64,000 nt of DNA from Yponomeuta sedellus (lineage: Eukaryota; Arthropoda; Insecta; Lepidoptera; Yponomeutidae), in contig OW203750.1 in assembly GCA_934045075.1 (NCBI GenBank), positions 6,157,410 to 6,221,409 on the forward strand, in the 5' to 3' direction. Shown here piece after piece: positions 1 to 32,427 of this stretch. The notes under the pieces are model-generated. The model was not told where the DNA came from. It did no database searches and saw nothing but the letters and a program-made list of their open reading frames with translations. The position numbers were made by a program, and so were the translations under genes. Position 1 is the stretch's first letter. Every line of letters starts with the position of its first letter.

Positions 1-20446
<20,446 letters not shown>

Positions 20447-20582
20447 CTGCCGGAATTTTGGGGGAGACCTCTCAATGTACAAAGTCAAATGCTGCAATTC
20501 GTCCACCTGCCTCTCTTACTCTGCGGCCGGTGTCAAATTGTGGGCATTGTGTCTTCTGAAAGAGAACAAGAAATATTATTAA

Positions 20583-20752
20583 CTAGAAGACCCAGCGAAC
20601 TTCGTACCGTCTAACAGTCGATTCTTTAATTTTTTTTTATTTTTCTCTCCGTAAGAACTCCGTAAGAATAGCGAAATCGGTAAGCGCAAATCTCGACAGC
20701 AGCTCTCGAGATTTGCGCTTACCAACACATTCAGCGATTCATTTTTATATTA
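20583..20752 (-). mobile_element. Helitron-like non-autonomous end
   Basis: On the minus strand the segment ends GGTACGAAGTTCGCTGGGTC before CTAG, like the ends at 53262 and 59027. It contains the hairpin TCTCGAGAGCTGCTGTCGAGA. It lies just upstream of the Nup98 5' UTR exon. Confidence 0.55.
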
Positions 20753-20756
20753 TAGA

Positions 20757-20895
20757 AATGTAAAAATTACTTTGCTAAATTCCACCAAAAATCCCACAAG
20801 CACCATGCGGTTAGTTAATGCAGAGCCCTCCCTCCCACTTTTTTTTTGCTTCTGCTTGAATTTGGCAAAGTAATTTTCACGTTTTAATGCTATCA
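20757..20895. mobile_element. MITE, same family as 19765-19925
   Basis: Inverted ends TGTAAAAATTACTTTGC and GCAAAGTAATTTTCAC, with the internal CACCATGCGGTTAG segment. Confidence 0.7.
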
Positions 20896-20959
20896 TGGAT
20901 TTCCGCAAAGTAACGCCTGATTCCATACATTACAAGTAATATTATTTACTAGCTTCACA

Positions 20960-21300
20960 TTCTCGGTCACTTTAATAAACATCTCTTCACAATAGGTGTT
21001 ACAGATAGTCCTTTGTGCAGAGCGTGCATGGACGCGGAAGACACAGCCGCCCGTGCTGGTGGAATGCGCGGGGCTGGCCTCACAACGGACGGCTCTCCTT
21101 GGAAACCCAGGGACACTCAGGGAGGCCTGCAGTGACACTTGCAGGCTTCTGGCTTTCCTTGAGGGGCTGGGGTGGCAGGACTAAGGCTCCTTTGGGGACA
21201 ACACCTTCCATTTCACGCAAAATAGGCTCATTTGCAGTCGAGTTGCGGAAAACCAAACAGTCACCCATACCAATACCAATAGCTTCACATTGACGGTGAA
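20960..21300 (+). mobile_element. LINE C-terminal remnant
   Basis: The plus strand encodes LCRACMDAEDTA and, one frame over, VLVECAGLASQRTALLG and LLAFLEGLGW before a stop. This is the Cys-rich C-terminal end typical of insect non-LTR elements (CRxC, RHVLxEC). A frameshift separates the two parts. Confidence 0.65.
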
Positions 21301-22005
21301 GGAAAACATCATGAGGAAACCTGAATGTCTGAGGCGTTTCTAGACATCAGCGCTTGTAGTCACAAATCAATAAGTATATCACTTATGGTGATTTAGCCCA
21401 GGTTTTTTTTCTATGTGTAGCATTAAATATGTGTTAACGAAAACATGTAAAAATAATGTGGGTTAAATCTACGTATTGTGGGTTTATGTTTCTGAGTAAG
21501 ACATTCCAATTATGCTTTGACTCTTTTTATTAATCTTTATTTTAAATGAAAAGAACATTATAGGTAGCAATCTGCCCTGGATTTTTTTTTTGTCGTATCG
21601 GAACATTGAAGGAAATTATAATAAGATAGGTACTTATTAATTTTCTTTCAGTTAGAATTTACATTATCTGCCATTTAGTTAGGGGTTTTAGGGAGGACGC
21701 GGGGAGAGGGGGAGTGGTGGGAAACCCCCCGGAAAGGGGGAATCTGTAACCTAATAGGTTTTGAGAAAAAATAATAACAAATTTTAAAATTTTGAGTTAA
21801 TGTTGGTAAATTTTCAATAACTTTATCACTAGAAGCCTTATTGTAGCTTAAATTTGAAACGATACTCTGTTATAATACATTATCACATCAGTTATAAACA
21901 AGAACCTGACATATAATAAGAAAATTAAGTTACAATGTTTTATTTTACTTTTAGTACAGTCAATCCAACAAAGTAAACTTTTTTACTGCCAATGTTTCGT
22001 CTCAA
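21301..22005. other. Intergenic, nothing recognised
   Basis: AT-rich sequence with one GC-rich patch near 21690-21740 (GGGGAGAGGGGGAGTGG). No gene or repeat assigned. Confidence 0.3.
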
Positions 22006-22009
22006 GTAA

Positions 22010-22185
22010 CCAAGGGCGGCTTGAAAGCTTTTGACAGTAAGGCCCGCCGCTGTCTCACAATCCTCCACAACCCAGACTTGGCCCCCGTGGTGGAGTATGA
22101 CCTAACTTTCCTGCGATGCAGAAAGAGACCTGTGCCCCAGCAGTGGGCATGTGGGCATGTACAGGGGTTGATATCGAACCAAGTA
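22010..22185 (+). repeat. 5S-derived SINE body fragment
   Basis: Contains CAATCCTCCACAACCCAGAC, TGGTGGAGTATGACCTAA and GTGCCCCAGCAGTGGG. Confidence 0.75.
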
Positions 22186-22615
22186 TGTTATAATACAGAT
22201 ACAACTTATATTGGATTCATTTTAGTAAATGGCCAGATCCGTTTAAATTTCAAGTGTCAACTAAAGGGCAGATAAAGGAAAACTTTGCCTTTTATTTCTA
22301 AACCTGGGATATGAGACTCTAATAATTATGCAGTTGTACAATAGAATCATATTAGTCCGGTTATGGTAATCGTTTTATTCACACTATTGGTAGTCTGGTA
22401 ACCAATCACATTGTAATGGTATAAGCTGTGCTACTTAACTCGGCGCCTCGCACGTTTCAATATTCTTCGCGTGAGATGTTTATTTCATTTGCGCGGGTTA
22501 TACCCCTGGAATGACATTGTACTGCTATTGCTTTGAAGACTACCAAATTCAGGCAAATATCGACCATTGTCATGCTTATATTGTTCTATTGAAAAACTAT
22601 GTAAGTATTAGACTC

Positions 22616-22880
22616 TAGGGCAGAGCGGTGGTAGAGGAGCGGTGTAGAACGCCGGCTTCTCAATCCGGAGGTCGTGGGTTCGAACCCCGGCATGTACCAA
22701 TGACTTTGTTTTCTAAGTTATGTACATTTGTGAAATTATAGTAGCAATAGTACTCGCTGACCGTCAAGAAAAACATCGTAAGGAAACCCTAGTGTCTGAG
22801 GTGTTAGCATACCTCAGCGCTTGCTACGTACAAGGGTCCAACTATGAGGCTAAGTGCGGAAATCTCAGGTCTAACTAAAA
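22616..22880 (+). repeat. Second tRNA-like SINE family, full copy
   Basis: Head GAGCGGTGGTAGAGGAGCGG and GTGGGTTCGAACCCCGG (B box), body TTTGTTTTCTAAGTTATGTA, ending GGAAATCTCAGGTCTAAC. It matches 16557-16803 on the other strand. Confidence 0.82.
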
Positions 22881-22904
22881 CTGTTAATTACTTTATAGTA
22901 TTTT

Positions 22905-23025
22905 CTAAGGTTAACACGAGCAGTAGACATAATTAAAACTGTTTTTATACGGATTTATGCTCGTTTATTACGTTTGTAATAAACGAGCATAAATCTGTAT
23001 AAAAACAGTTTTAATTATGTTAATT
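22905..23025. mobile_element. Foldback element
   Basis: ATAATTAAAACTGTTTTTAT ACGGATTTATGCTCGTTTAT pairs with its inverse; the family is also at 57866-58010. 23030-23780 has no other feature that I can support, though an open minus-strand stretch (23472-23780) follows the THAP gene and ends near a donor-like GTAAGT. Confidence 0.75.
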
Positions 23026-23780
23026 ACTTTGTTGATTGACCTGATGGTATCCGGGCGGCCCTTTAAGTCAAAATGCCGCCAGGACTCTTATAACTCGAGG
23101 GTTGATATTGAATATGGGTGACTAATGAGAAAGGTATGCCCTTGTTTTCATTGCATGATAATAAACAATTGATGTGCAATATTGAAATAACGCAATATTG
23201 TGTGGCAATAGGCTTACCGAGGAATCTGAGGTAATTTGAGGTTAGCACATAACAATAATAATAAAAAATCTGTAATTTTGCGAGACTATCTTGAAATAAA
23301 TTTTAGGTTACTTTATAATTTTTTAATTTAATGAAGGTACCTACCTACAAAAGAGTTTTTATTTTCATTTGCCTTTACGAAGGAAGGTTATGTATGTACC
23401 TATACTGTGATGTTGTGCCATTTTTTTTTCAAGTTCGACGGCTACTGCGTGTGTTTTTCCGCCATAAAATGTCAATAGGTAAATGAAACAAAGAACTTAC
23501 CCACGAATCGTATTCCCGAAGTAGATACCACAAACAACAAATTATTATTGCACTGAATTAGACTTCTATTGTAGTAAAATCGCTTTTTCGCACCAAAACC
23601 AAGAAAACTGACCGGTACAAGCTCAATCACTACCACAGAGCATATAAATAAGAGACGGGACCTCCCTATAAGCTTTTGTAATGAGTTTAGCCCCGTTAGC
23701 AATACCAACCAATAGAGCAAAAATGCAATGTCAAAAGTGCTACCAACATAACAACTTGTCTGTGCATTAGGGACGTCCAC

Positions 23781-25411
23781 TTACATTGGTACTACATTTA
23801 TCGATATCGATAAATTTTCATCCAGGGGCTCCGCAGTTAGCCAAATGAAATTAATAAAAATCAATGTTTTCAATAAAACGACAAATGAAATTAGTATTTT
23901 ATTATTGATTATCAAATCACAATAATTGTAGTCAAGGTCTATTGAATTTATTTCAGCAGCTATTTGGTTTTTGATTAGAGGTGTCCAATCTGAGCGAACT
24001 TCATCAATCGGTGGTTTGGATTCAGGTGCTGAAATCATCAAAAAAAGTTAAGTTGAGTCGTTATTGATTATTCATTTGTTGGTAAACTATGCTACTTACC
24101 GGGATAGTTCTGATAAATATGCTGAGATTCCAGGCCACAATAATTGTGGTCAAACCCTATTGGACCAATAGCAACAGCTGATATTTTGGCCGCTGTACAA
24201 GGTGCTGAAAATGATAACACTTTGTAATTTATCAAAGTAAACAAACTCTAGTTACAAAAAACTTCAGCGATACATGAAAAGTCTACGTACCAGAGTTGTT
24301 TTGTGAAGCTCGACAACTAATAGGTTTTTGTATAGCTGAATCTGAAAATAAACAATTGCAAGAATAGTCCGAAAAAAAAAATAGTTTTTTCCTGTTTACC
24401 ACATAACTGCATAATTGACTATGTAACTATCAAATACATTTTTATAAAAAAATATTTTAATTATAGTATTTTTATTTTAATGCAATAACCCGTGCTAAGG
24501 AACAAATTTAAAAAAAAATTAGCCTCTCAATAGGTTTTTAAAAATATTTTAAGTAAAAAATTAGTAAAAAAATATTTTAGTAATTCCAATCACTAACCAG
24601 TTTCAAGTGATGCGACGTGGCTACGTGGTAAGGAAACTCAGCTAGTAAGTAATCAGGAAGAGGAGGCGCATTTATGAGCAGAGAAGATACAGCCCTGTAA
24701 AAAAATGTTTATCAAAGTATGTCATTTATGTATTAAGACTTAATAATAATATTGCGTTCTAAATGACGGAGCAAAATAAATTCAAATGTTCGACGTAAAG
24801 CAAGGCGTATTTTGTGTTTTATTACATAATTATTCATGAAATGTAGTAAGTGTTACATTATAAGTTTATAACACAACTCACCATTTCTTTAATCGGCTTC
24901 CTTTTAAAATCGTTGTAAAAATCTTTCGGCCGGAAATGATCTCTACAAACATATTTATGTTGGTGGAGTTTTTCGATGGGGATATACGATATAAGATCTT
25001 CCACAATTTTCACCCATTGTCTGCATCTAAAAAAAAAACAACAACATTCAATGCAGCCACTAATAGTGCATCGTTGAAACATTGTTATGGCTTACAGCAA
25101 TTCACCCGTCGTACACTGAGTAGTAATTCTGACCAAGGTACTTATCAGATATTTTTTTATCGATATTGAATATGTGTATGGCACATCACTATGACATTGA
25201 AACATAGTATTTTTCTCATAGTATATTAATTACGTTATTTAACATAATTTATGATCTTGCTCTTGTGCAAGATGACAAAAACTGTAGCCAGAAATACTTA
25301 CCGGTCTTCATCCCTGGGAAATTTACCCATAAACTTTCTTTTGGTACCCTTTGACCGGCTGCATCTTATTTTACAAATGGCACAAGTTCGACACCATCCG
25401 ATCAATGCCAT
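23781..25411 (-). CDS. THAP-domain protein, six exons, frame problem at exon 2/3
   Basis: THAP domains are C2CH zinc-finger DNA-binding modules found in transcription regulators and transposase-derived proteins. Exons (minus): 25411-25302, 25026-24882, 24694-24598, 24341-24291, 24204-24100, 24028-23781. Exon 1 starts MALIGWCRTCAICK and ends KFPRDED; exon 2 has CRQW and VCRDHF, giving the CxxC ... C-x2-H zinc ligands. The frame that carries on the domain in exon 3 reads AVSSLLINAPP, like the family's AVPSLF, but canonical splicing enters one base out of that frame and meets a stop after 13 codons. Exons 4-6 agree in phase with each other (ISCRASQ, GFDHNYCGLESQ, LDYNYCDL). The end of exon 6 may be intron read-through, since it overlaps an AAT|GTAAGT donor. 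Either a slightly damaged gene or a sequence error. Confidence 0.65.
24882..25026 (-). CDS. THAP gene exon 2
   Basis: 145 nt, acceptor in an unbroken T run ending TAG, donor ATG|GTGAGT. It encodes CRQWVKIVEDL and VCRDHFRPKDF, the second half of the THAP zinc site and the conserved Trp. Confidence 0.75.
25302..25411 (-). CDS. THAP gene exon 1
   Basis: 110 nt from ATG at 25411-25409 to donor G|GTAAGT. It encodes the first zinc ligands (CRTCAIC) and the conserved FPRDED segment. Phase 2 out, completed as Arg by exon 2. Confidence 0.7.
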
Positions 25412-26395
25412 TATTAAAAGAAAATCACTAAACACTGTACAACAAGATACACACAGCTAGATATTGAACAAACTTAAAACACAAAAAAATTAACTAGAAA
25501 ACGTTCTATTATGTGCCGCGTTCCGCCATATTTGTTATGTTTTCAGTTTGACATTGACAACAAAGAAAGAGTAAGTAGTATTAAAGAGTGAGACAAAAAT
25601 ATATCCGCCATTAAAACGGGGCTAAATGCGAACAAAAATTTCAAAGTTCCTACTTGCGCTAGGCTGATCACTACCACAACGTCCACAACGCAAACGCAGA
25701 TGTGCGCAGATTTGACAGTTGTAGTGTTGTTGTAGCTTCGTAACTTTTGAGATAATCGTTCGATTGTGTTTCAGACCTGCTGAGACTACTTATTACCGTT
25801 ATATAAGGTCGTTACCTCTGAAATTGCCGTTATGTATTAAAAAAATAAACGAATTTTCGCATTTGATTGAGCAACGTGATTTTTAACGATTTACACTAAT
25901 TTATTTTTGTAGATGTTTAGGTAGGTACGTGGTAAATATTTGAAAGAAATAATCAGAATGCGTACTACGCAACACATAAATATTTTGATAGGTCAAGGTT
26001 TGAACGCGAGACGTAGAGGCATATTATTTGAAATTGTTCAACAACAACAATAACAAATTCCATTTCCTTTTGAAGGCTGCCAGATTTTTTCTTTGATTGA
26101 ACCAAAGTTGTTGCTAAAGGTAATGAAATGGTGATATCAAGCGGGCCACTGCAAACCACGTTATATTAAGTAACGTCATAACTAAGGTGTGACTTTGGTC
26201 CCCTCGCTAGGATACTCTGTGTGAAGGAAACCAGTGAAACCAGTCATAACATAAGCAACAAAGAAAAAGAAACTAAACAGCTCAGCTGTTTTTAAAAGCA
26301 AGTCAATGAGTTTTATCTGTCTCTGCAAGATGTCTCCATATAGGCATACAATATTGTCTTTATTTCCTCCTCGCAAAGATTATTATAACGTATTT
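25412..26395. other. Intergenic
   Basis: No gene seen. A fragment resembling the tRNA-Gly-like SINE body (CGCTAGGATACTCTGTGTGA) is at about 26200-26225. Confidence 0.3.
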
Positions 26396-26486
26396 ATGTA
26401 TGTATGTATGTATGTATGTATGTATGTATGTATGTATGTATGTATGTATGTATGTATGTATGTATGTATGTATGTATGTATGTATG

Positions 26487-26516
<30 letters not shown>
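26396..26516. repeat. (TATG)n microsatellite
   Basis: About 30 perfect tetranucleotide units, 115 bp beyond the stop of secreted paralog 1. Open in several frames but not coding. Confidence 0.98.
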
Positions 26517-26517
<1 letters not shown>

Positions 26518-26630
26518 CTACATCATTATGTACCTGTTTATGGAGGTATATTATAATTTATATAAGTAGTGTATTAATGTATTCATACTCAGCTAAAACT
26601 GTAAATAAATGTGTGTTTAAAATGACATCA

Positions 26631-27876
26631 TCACATTGGTATGGGCGCAGGTGTCGGCGGACCAAGAATCATTGTTTGGAGTTGTTTCTTGAAATGTTCC
26701 TGTTGATTCTTATCAGACACTTTTACTGCTTGTATCATATCGTTGATAACGGCTTTTACTTCGTCATCAGTGCTGGGTTTTTTGCCGTTGAAATAATTTT
26801 TGACTGCAGCCTCCAAATTGTCCCATATTAACCAACTTTTCGTAGTTCCGACCAATACGTCATCTGCAGCGTCTATAAAGTCCTCATAGGTCCTATAGTG
26901 ACTACGCTTTCCTTTTTCTATGAAATTTTGCATTGCTTCCAGTTTCCTTTTTATTTCAGCATCATTGTCGTTTCTTGACAAACTCTCCATGTTACTAATT
27001 AGTTGTTTTATGTCGGAAGCAGAAACCAACCCGTGAAAGGACGTTGTTTTTATCAAAAACAACCAGCGTATCCAAAGTTCTCGGAGTTTGATTTTGTCGT
27101 GAAAATGTAATAAAATTAAATTTGCGATTTTAAGGCTGAAGTATTTAAAACCGAATCTCGGTGGGCAGATCTTGAAGACTTGGCATACTCGCTCTTGCAT
27201 TGAATCTAAATAAAAATTTAAATGATTTGATATTTGTTCTTTTTCGCTATCATATGTATTTCCGGTTGAGCGACGGATAGCTTGCCACACCAAACTATAT
27301 AAAAGGAGCTTATTTTCATTTATAATGTTTGAAACAATGTTATTATAAGAACGCCAATTTGACTTGTCACGTAGAACTTTGTTGGAAAAATACTGGAATT
27401 TCCGGTGAAATAACTGTGCTACATTTAGTAAATTTCTTCTGAAAGTAATATTGTATTGTAATTTGTTTAATAATGATTGTAAAAACATTATAGTGTTATT
27501 GTGGAAATATTCAATCACATCAATTATTACTTGCTCGGTAACTACGTCCTTGGTATTATAATTCAAAACTTCAAAATCTAAATTACCATGAGCTCGCTTA
27601 TTGTATTTAGAGCTGTTATTTTCTTGTAAATTTTTAAAGACTTTTTTAATATTTTGTGAGATTTCTTGCCATTTACTGCAGAGTTCACGGAGATATTTGT
27701 ACGAAAGAACGTCTACAGACATACACGTTGTCACAGCTAAACCTAAAACCATGTAAAATAGCAGTTAGTACTACGTATATGAAAGTTAATCACATTGAGA
27801 AATTTTCAAATTATTTTTATTAATAGGTATATAACTTGCATAATAATGTGAGGTTCACAACTTGAAAAGCAAACAT
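26631..27876 (-). CDS. Secreted paralog 1, 382 aa, unrecognised family
   Basis: Exon 1 is 27876-27840 (MFAFQVVNLTLL, a signal-peptide core) and exon 2 is 27742-26631. The phase-1 junction creates Cys13. The intron is 97 nt and starts GCAAGT, a GC-AG donor. The mature part is mostly predicted helix, with N-glycosylation sequons (NNT, NIT) near EYFHNNTIMF. The family signature is VCQVFKICPPRFGFKYF (Cys199, Cys205), followed by a W-x2-WL-x2-IK block and WDNLEAAVKNYF near the C-terminus. I recognise no known domain. It shares exon layout and motifs with the genes at 29497-30963 and 32612-34152. No clear AATAAA lies close behind the stop. Gene call firm, function unknown. Confidence 0.85.
27840..27876 (-). 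CDS. Secreted paralog 1, signal-peptide exon
   Basis: 37 nt, 12 codons plus one base, ending T|GCAAGT. No alternative GT donor here keeps the frame to exon 2 (GTTATA would leave in phase 2). The equivalent exon of paralog 2 ends the same way, which supports the GC donor. Confidence 0.75.
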
Positions 27877-28319
27877 AATTTTTCCTTAAGATGGGTGGCT
27901 ATTTCGTTTCTTCGATAAAAAAAACTTTTTATTTCATTGCGTAATAAAATCCTGTTTAGTAGGTTTGCGTCCATAAACGAATTTCAAACTTAATCTTTTA
28001 TAGATGCACTCGTCATACCTGCCTGCGTCTTCGTCCGCATAGGACTTAAATCAAAATAATGATGATGGGGATCTACAAGGGTCAAATAGGATCTACCTAT
28101 TTGTCTATATAAAAAATAATACAACTTTCATAAAATAAAAACTCTAGGTGCAGAGGATGTAAAAATACAAAGACTTTAAATAGTTATTAAGTAATAATAA
28201 ATCTCACTTGCTTTATCCTTTAGTATAGCATATCCAATTTTTTTTCTAAAAACTGTCAGTGTTATCGACTCCTTCAAAACATTTCTCCAATGCAGTTAAA
28301 ATAGACTGTTGTAATTTTT

Positions 28320-29190
28320 TTATCAAAATTCAAAATTCAAATCATTTTATTTCAACGTAAAGAATTTACATTCTGTTTGCTAAATGTCAATGTACAATGT
28401 AAAATGTAAGCCGCCGCCTTCGGGCCGTATTGTAGTGGAGAAAAAGGCAGCGGAAAAAAAAACTCCACTCTGACCATCTTTTCTCAAATCTTCTTAAAAC
28501 CAAATACATCAGTTGCCATTATGTAAACCTAATAAGATTTTATGATTGCCATTAACAACCCTAAATGCTAAAGCATTAGTCAAATGTCTCACAATAATAG
28601 GGGAAAAACATAAGTGCTGCGGCCAGACACACGAACAGCACTCGTTCACGAGCATAACGCAGTGCTCAGCCATCACCAGTCTCAACCATTTTGGAGGGAG
28701 ATAGATGACCCGAACACCACGCTACCATTCGAATGACCTTTAGCAAACTTGCAGTTAAGTTTTTGTCAGTTATATAATGTATCATATAGTTCTTAAAATG
28801 CAATCACGTCGTCTGTACACACTTGTATGATATGTTATACTTAGTTATACTTAACAATAAAATCACGGTGGAATTGGTTTACTACCACGGACTAGGATCG
28901 TTTATATAGTCGTCTATTCTATAATATGCCTTTTTACATAGCGAATTTTTAATGAAAGTTTTAAATTTATTTTCAGACAAGGATAGAACACGTTCTGGAA
29001 TTTTGTTGTAAAAACGAACGCAGTAACCTACAAATTATGTGCCTACCTTGGCTAATCGGGATTTAGTAGAAGCAACCTTGTTTCTATTCCTTGTGTTTAC
29101 GTTATGAAGGTCCCTATTTAATTTAAACATAGTTATATTTTTTATCTTGTCGCAGACTGCACTTGAGTATTATTTAGAAAAAAACGTGAT
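28320..29190 (-). mobile_element. LINE remnant(s) between paralogs 1 and 2
   Basis: Bases 28780-29180 encode, on the minus strand, a LINE C-terminus (HNVNTRNRNK, RFYNKIPERVLSLSENKFK) of the same type as 18777-19295, with a stop after RLAKVGT. 28330-28500 looks like another LINE tail (CCGCCGCCTTCGGGCC). 27880-28310 and 29190-29490 hold nothing that I recognise. Confidence 0.6.
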
Positions 29191-29425
29191 TTTGGTAGAA
29201 ATATATATTTCTGTTAGTGTTTTAAGCCATCTGATTCATTTACCCTGACAATAATAAAAATAATAGCTTGTTTACATATTGAGCAAAAGATTATAATAAT
29301 ATGGCATAAAAATAATTAACCGAGTATTAGCATGAAAATATGTTGTAAAAGCTTCGATAACCTTTTTTTATATTAACAGAAAAGTACAATTTGTGAGTAA
29401 ATACGGCACAATAAGTTAACACAAT

Positions 29426-29431
29426 TTTATT
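29426..29431 (-). terminator. Poly(A) signal for secreted paralog 2
   Basis: AATAAA on the minus strand, about 65 bases after the stop codon. Confidence 0.55.
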
Positions 29432-29496
29432 GCAATATGTAGTACCTATTAACAAGAAGATGTATGTATTAAGACCTAGAAATAAGACTATGCAAT

Positions 29497-30963
29497 TCAT
29501 CTAACGGCAAAAGGCAGTTCTAGAAGAGGTAGGTTTGGATCGTGGACTAATATTTTTAGTTGTTTTTTGAATCGCTCTCTATCAGTTTCATTTGCTGCAT
29601 TCACTGTATCTATCATATTCTTCAGAAATGCTCTCAGCTGAGGATTAGTGTCTCGCTTTTCACCCTTAAAATAGCTTTTGATTGCTGCCTCTAAATTGTT
29701 CCATACTTTCCAGCTTTCATCAGAGCCGGTCAATATGTCATTCATGGCATCTAAAAATCCTTCGTAAGTTTTTAATCTTTCATTCAAATATGGTACGTAT
29801 GGTTCTATTTTCAATCGCTTACCATGTTCAAAATAAAGTTTTACTCCAGTGAGTTTCTTTCTAATTTCAACATAGTTGTCAGTCATTTGTAACTCTTTCA
29901 TGTTGATTCGTAGCTGTAACTGTATTGATCGAGATACCAAGCCATCAAAGTTAGTCTCTTTTATCACAGTCAACCAGTTGTGCCAAAGAATTTGTAGTTT
30001 GAGTGGATCATGAACTGATAACAGAAAATTCACGATTTTAATACTAAAGTATTTAAAACCGAATTTGGGAGAGCAGATATTGAACAATTGGCATGCTTTA
30101 TCTTGATTTGAGTCTCGTAACGTATTTAAATCGTGTGCTAGTTGTAGATGTTCAGTGCTTTTGGTTGCAGTTTCAGTTGACTGAAATGCTTGCCTTACAA
30201 GACCGTTCAAAAGGTGCGTAGATTTACTAATTATGTTTGAAAACAAAATTGACTTTGTACGCAAACTTTTCTTGCGTCGTAGAAAGTTTTCGGCATTTAG
30301 TTTATACTTCTCGTGGTATAACTTGGCTACATTTTTTAATTTTCTTCGAAATGCTATATTATATTGTTTTTTATTCACTAATGACTTTAAAAATATTATC
30401 GTATGATTGTGTACATATTCAATTACGTTAACCACTGTTTTAACTGAAACCTCGTCTTCCTTAGTGACATCCTTTGAGACTTCAATGTTTAAATTAATAG
30501 CAGTAGTTAGTTCTCTATTATTTTCAAAACATTGATTGTTTTGTAAATCTAATATATTTTTAAGGATTCTCATCATAGTTTGAGTTATATCTTGCCATTT
30601 AATTCGAAGTTGTCGCAGATTATTTATATCTAAGGCAACACAGCTTGATAATCTGTAACCTGAAAAAAACAAAGTTTGAAAAATACTACAACCTTGCCTA
30701 TGCTACTAATAAAAAATTATTAATATATAATTTTTTTTCTTGACTTCCTGTTATAATTCAATATCAAATAAACTTGGTTATCAAGGTGAAAATTATTTTA
30801 AATAATGCTGAAGTTACATTTTAATTTTATTTCTAGAGCACCTTCATCAACCATCGGCCTCCTGTAATTGTGTAGAAGTACTCAAGCACATTTTATAATA
30901 TAATAATAAAATAAATTGGTACTACTTGCATAAAAATATTGCGACTTGATAAGTAAAAATCAT
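29497..30963 (-). CDS. Secreted paralog 2, 398 aa, unrecognised family
   Basis: Exon 1 is 30963-30930 (MIFTYQVAIFL) and exon 2 is 30659-29497. The phase-1 junction forms Cys12. The intron (270 nt) starts GCAAGT and ends TTTTTTTCAG. Closest to paralog 1: VIEYVHNHTIIFLKSLVNKK, ACQLFNICSPKFGFKYFSIK (Cys201, Cys207), W-x2-WL-x2-IK and VWNNLEAAIKSYF all align. No internal stops. It lies tandem with paralog 1 and divergent from paralog 3 across about 1.65 kb. Mostly helical, no transmembrane segment after the signal peptide. Function unknown. Confidence 0.85.
30930..30963 (-). CDS. Secreted paralog 2, signal-peptide exon
   Basis: 34 nt, 11 codons plus one base, hydrophobic, ending T|GCAAGT as in paralog 1. 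Confidence 0.72.
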
Positions 30964-31721
30964 GTTGGATTTTTTAAATTTTTGTCACAGTAAACGAATA
31001 TCAATCGTTTTCTCCATTTATTCTTTAAAGTTTGAAAGACATAAGAGTACCTATTTGTTTAGTCGTTGATCAAAAAACAAAATTAATTTAAAGACTTAAT
31101 TTCTCATTCCCAATGCAAGGATCCGGCTGACCCTAGTAAAAAGGATAAACGATTTCGTGACTTCATAAACTTTACTAGCATTGATACCGCTAGGTACTTG
31201 TGCTTCATTGCGTTATGTTGCCATTCGATTTATATTTCATGATTACAGCCAGTAACGACTTATGGCCGGTACAATATGGTTATTAAACTAAAGTACCTAG
31301 CACTCTATTAGCTATAAGCTACAGTTTCTTATTGCAACTAAACATACATAAACATATATTCAAAATACGGCGCTTAAAACTGTCACACTTATATTATTTA
31401 AAAATATATTCACGTCCCAAAATATGTTTTTATACGTGAACCAAACTAGCTTTGACGCACACATTTGGGTGAAAGTAAATATCATTCGTGAACTTGGTAT
31501 AAAATATAGTAAAATTGCTATAATTGCTGGCGGATGCTTCAAATAAACATATTCTCTATTATGAAAACGTTACCCAAATATTTGAAGAAATATTCGCAGA
31601 TCAAAAGTGTACAACAATAAAACATAATTACTTGTGTAAATTTTCAAGACTTACGGAAGGAAAATAATTACCAAGTTTAGAGATTAGTGAATTTATTTTA
31701 ACAATTATTACTTGGTGGGAC

Positions 31722-31995
31722 CAAGTCCGGATTGTTGGAGGCTTGCAAGACTAGTGGCTGATCTTACCGTCAGAAGTTTTCAAGACACTCCCTCTAAGGC
31801 CTCTAACTTGTATTAACGGCGGCCATCTATCGACGGCAGCTGGCACCAACTGCTTAACGTGCCTTGCAAAGCACGGAACCGCTCGGAAAAATGCCACTAG
31901 CGTTAGTCGCTAGTGGCACTAGCGAACGCTCCCTATGTTGCTTAACCTTCGTGATCGTCTAAGATCACTCAAGCAGTCGGGACTGCGAGCGATTC
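31722..31995 (-). repeat. 5S rRNA-derived SINE with 5S-like head
   Basis: The reverse complement reads GATCACGAAGGTTAAGCAAC ATAGGGAGCG, close to the 5S box A/intermediate element region, followed by the family body (TTCCGTGCTTTGCAAGGCAC). Confidence 0.75.
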
Positions 31996-32214
31996 GTTCT
32001 TTATTCAACCACGAATGGTAGGTAAACAGCAGTTAAAAGATAAGAAAAACAACATCGGTACTTTAATGCTTTGGCAAAACTGGGCTGCTACTACGTAACT
32101 TCTCCGCTGTATACACTTCCCTAGAAAAGAGCAATAAGCAATTACATAACTTGTGACCTATTGCTTGTTGCATGTATACTTATAATCCTGCTGCTATTTG
32201 TATGATTTATGAAT

Positions 32215-32427
32215 ACCTAATTTATATCCGTAAATCCTACTAATCATAAGCGTAAAAGTTTGTAAAGACGTTTATATATTTGTTCCTTTATCACGTAATA
32301 ACGGTTGAACGTATTCATATGAAACTTGACACACAGATAGACAAAAATCTGATTTAAGGTCACTTGATTACCCCCGTACTGCGTGCTGCTCTAATCCTGT
32401 GCACATGAAGTCGCGGGCACAAGCTAG
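32215..32427 (+). mobile_element. Helitron-like 3' end
   Basis: Ends GAAGTCGCGGGCACAAGCTA G, with the GAAGTCGCGGGC motif before CTAG that marks lepidopteran Helitron ends. The 5' limit is uncertain. Confidence 0.6.

Noticed and set aside
23472..23780. Extra THAP gene exon after 23781
   Set aside because: It is open and ends at a donor-like GTAAGT, but no convincing acceptor or conserved motif supports it.
26400..26831. 143-codon plus-strand frame
   Set aside because: Starts in the TATG microsatellite and continues as antisense of secreted paralog 1.
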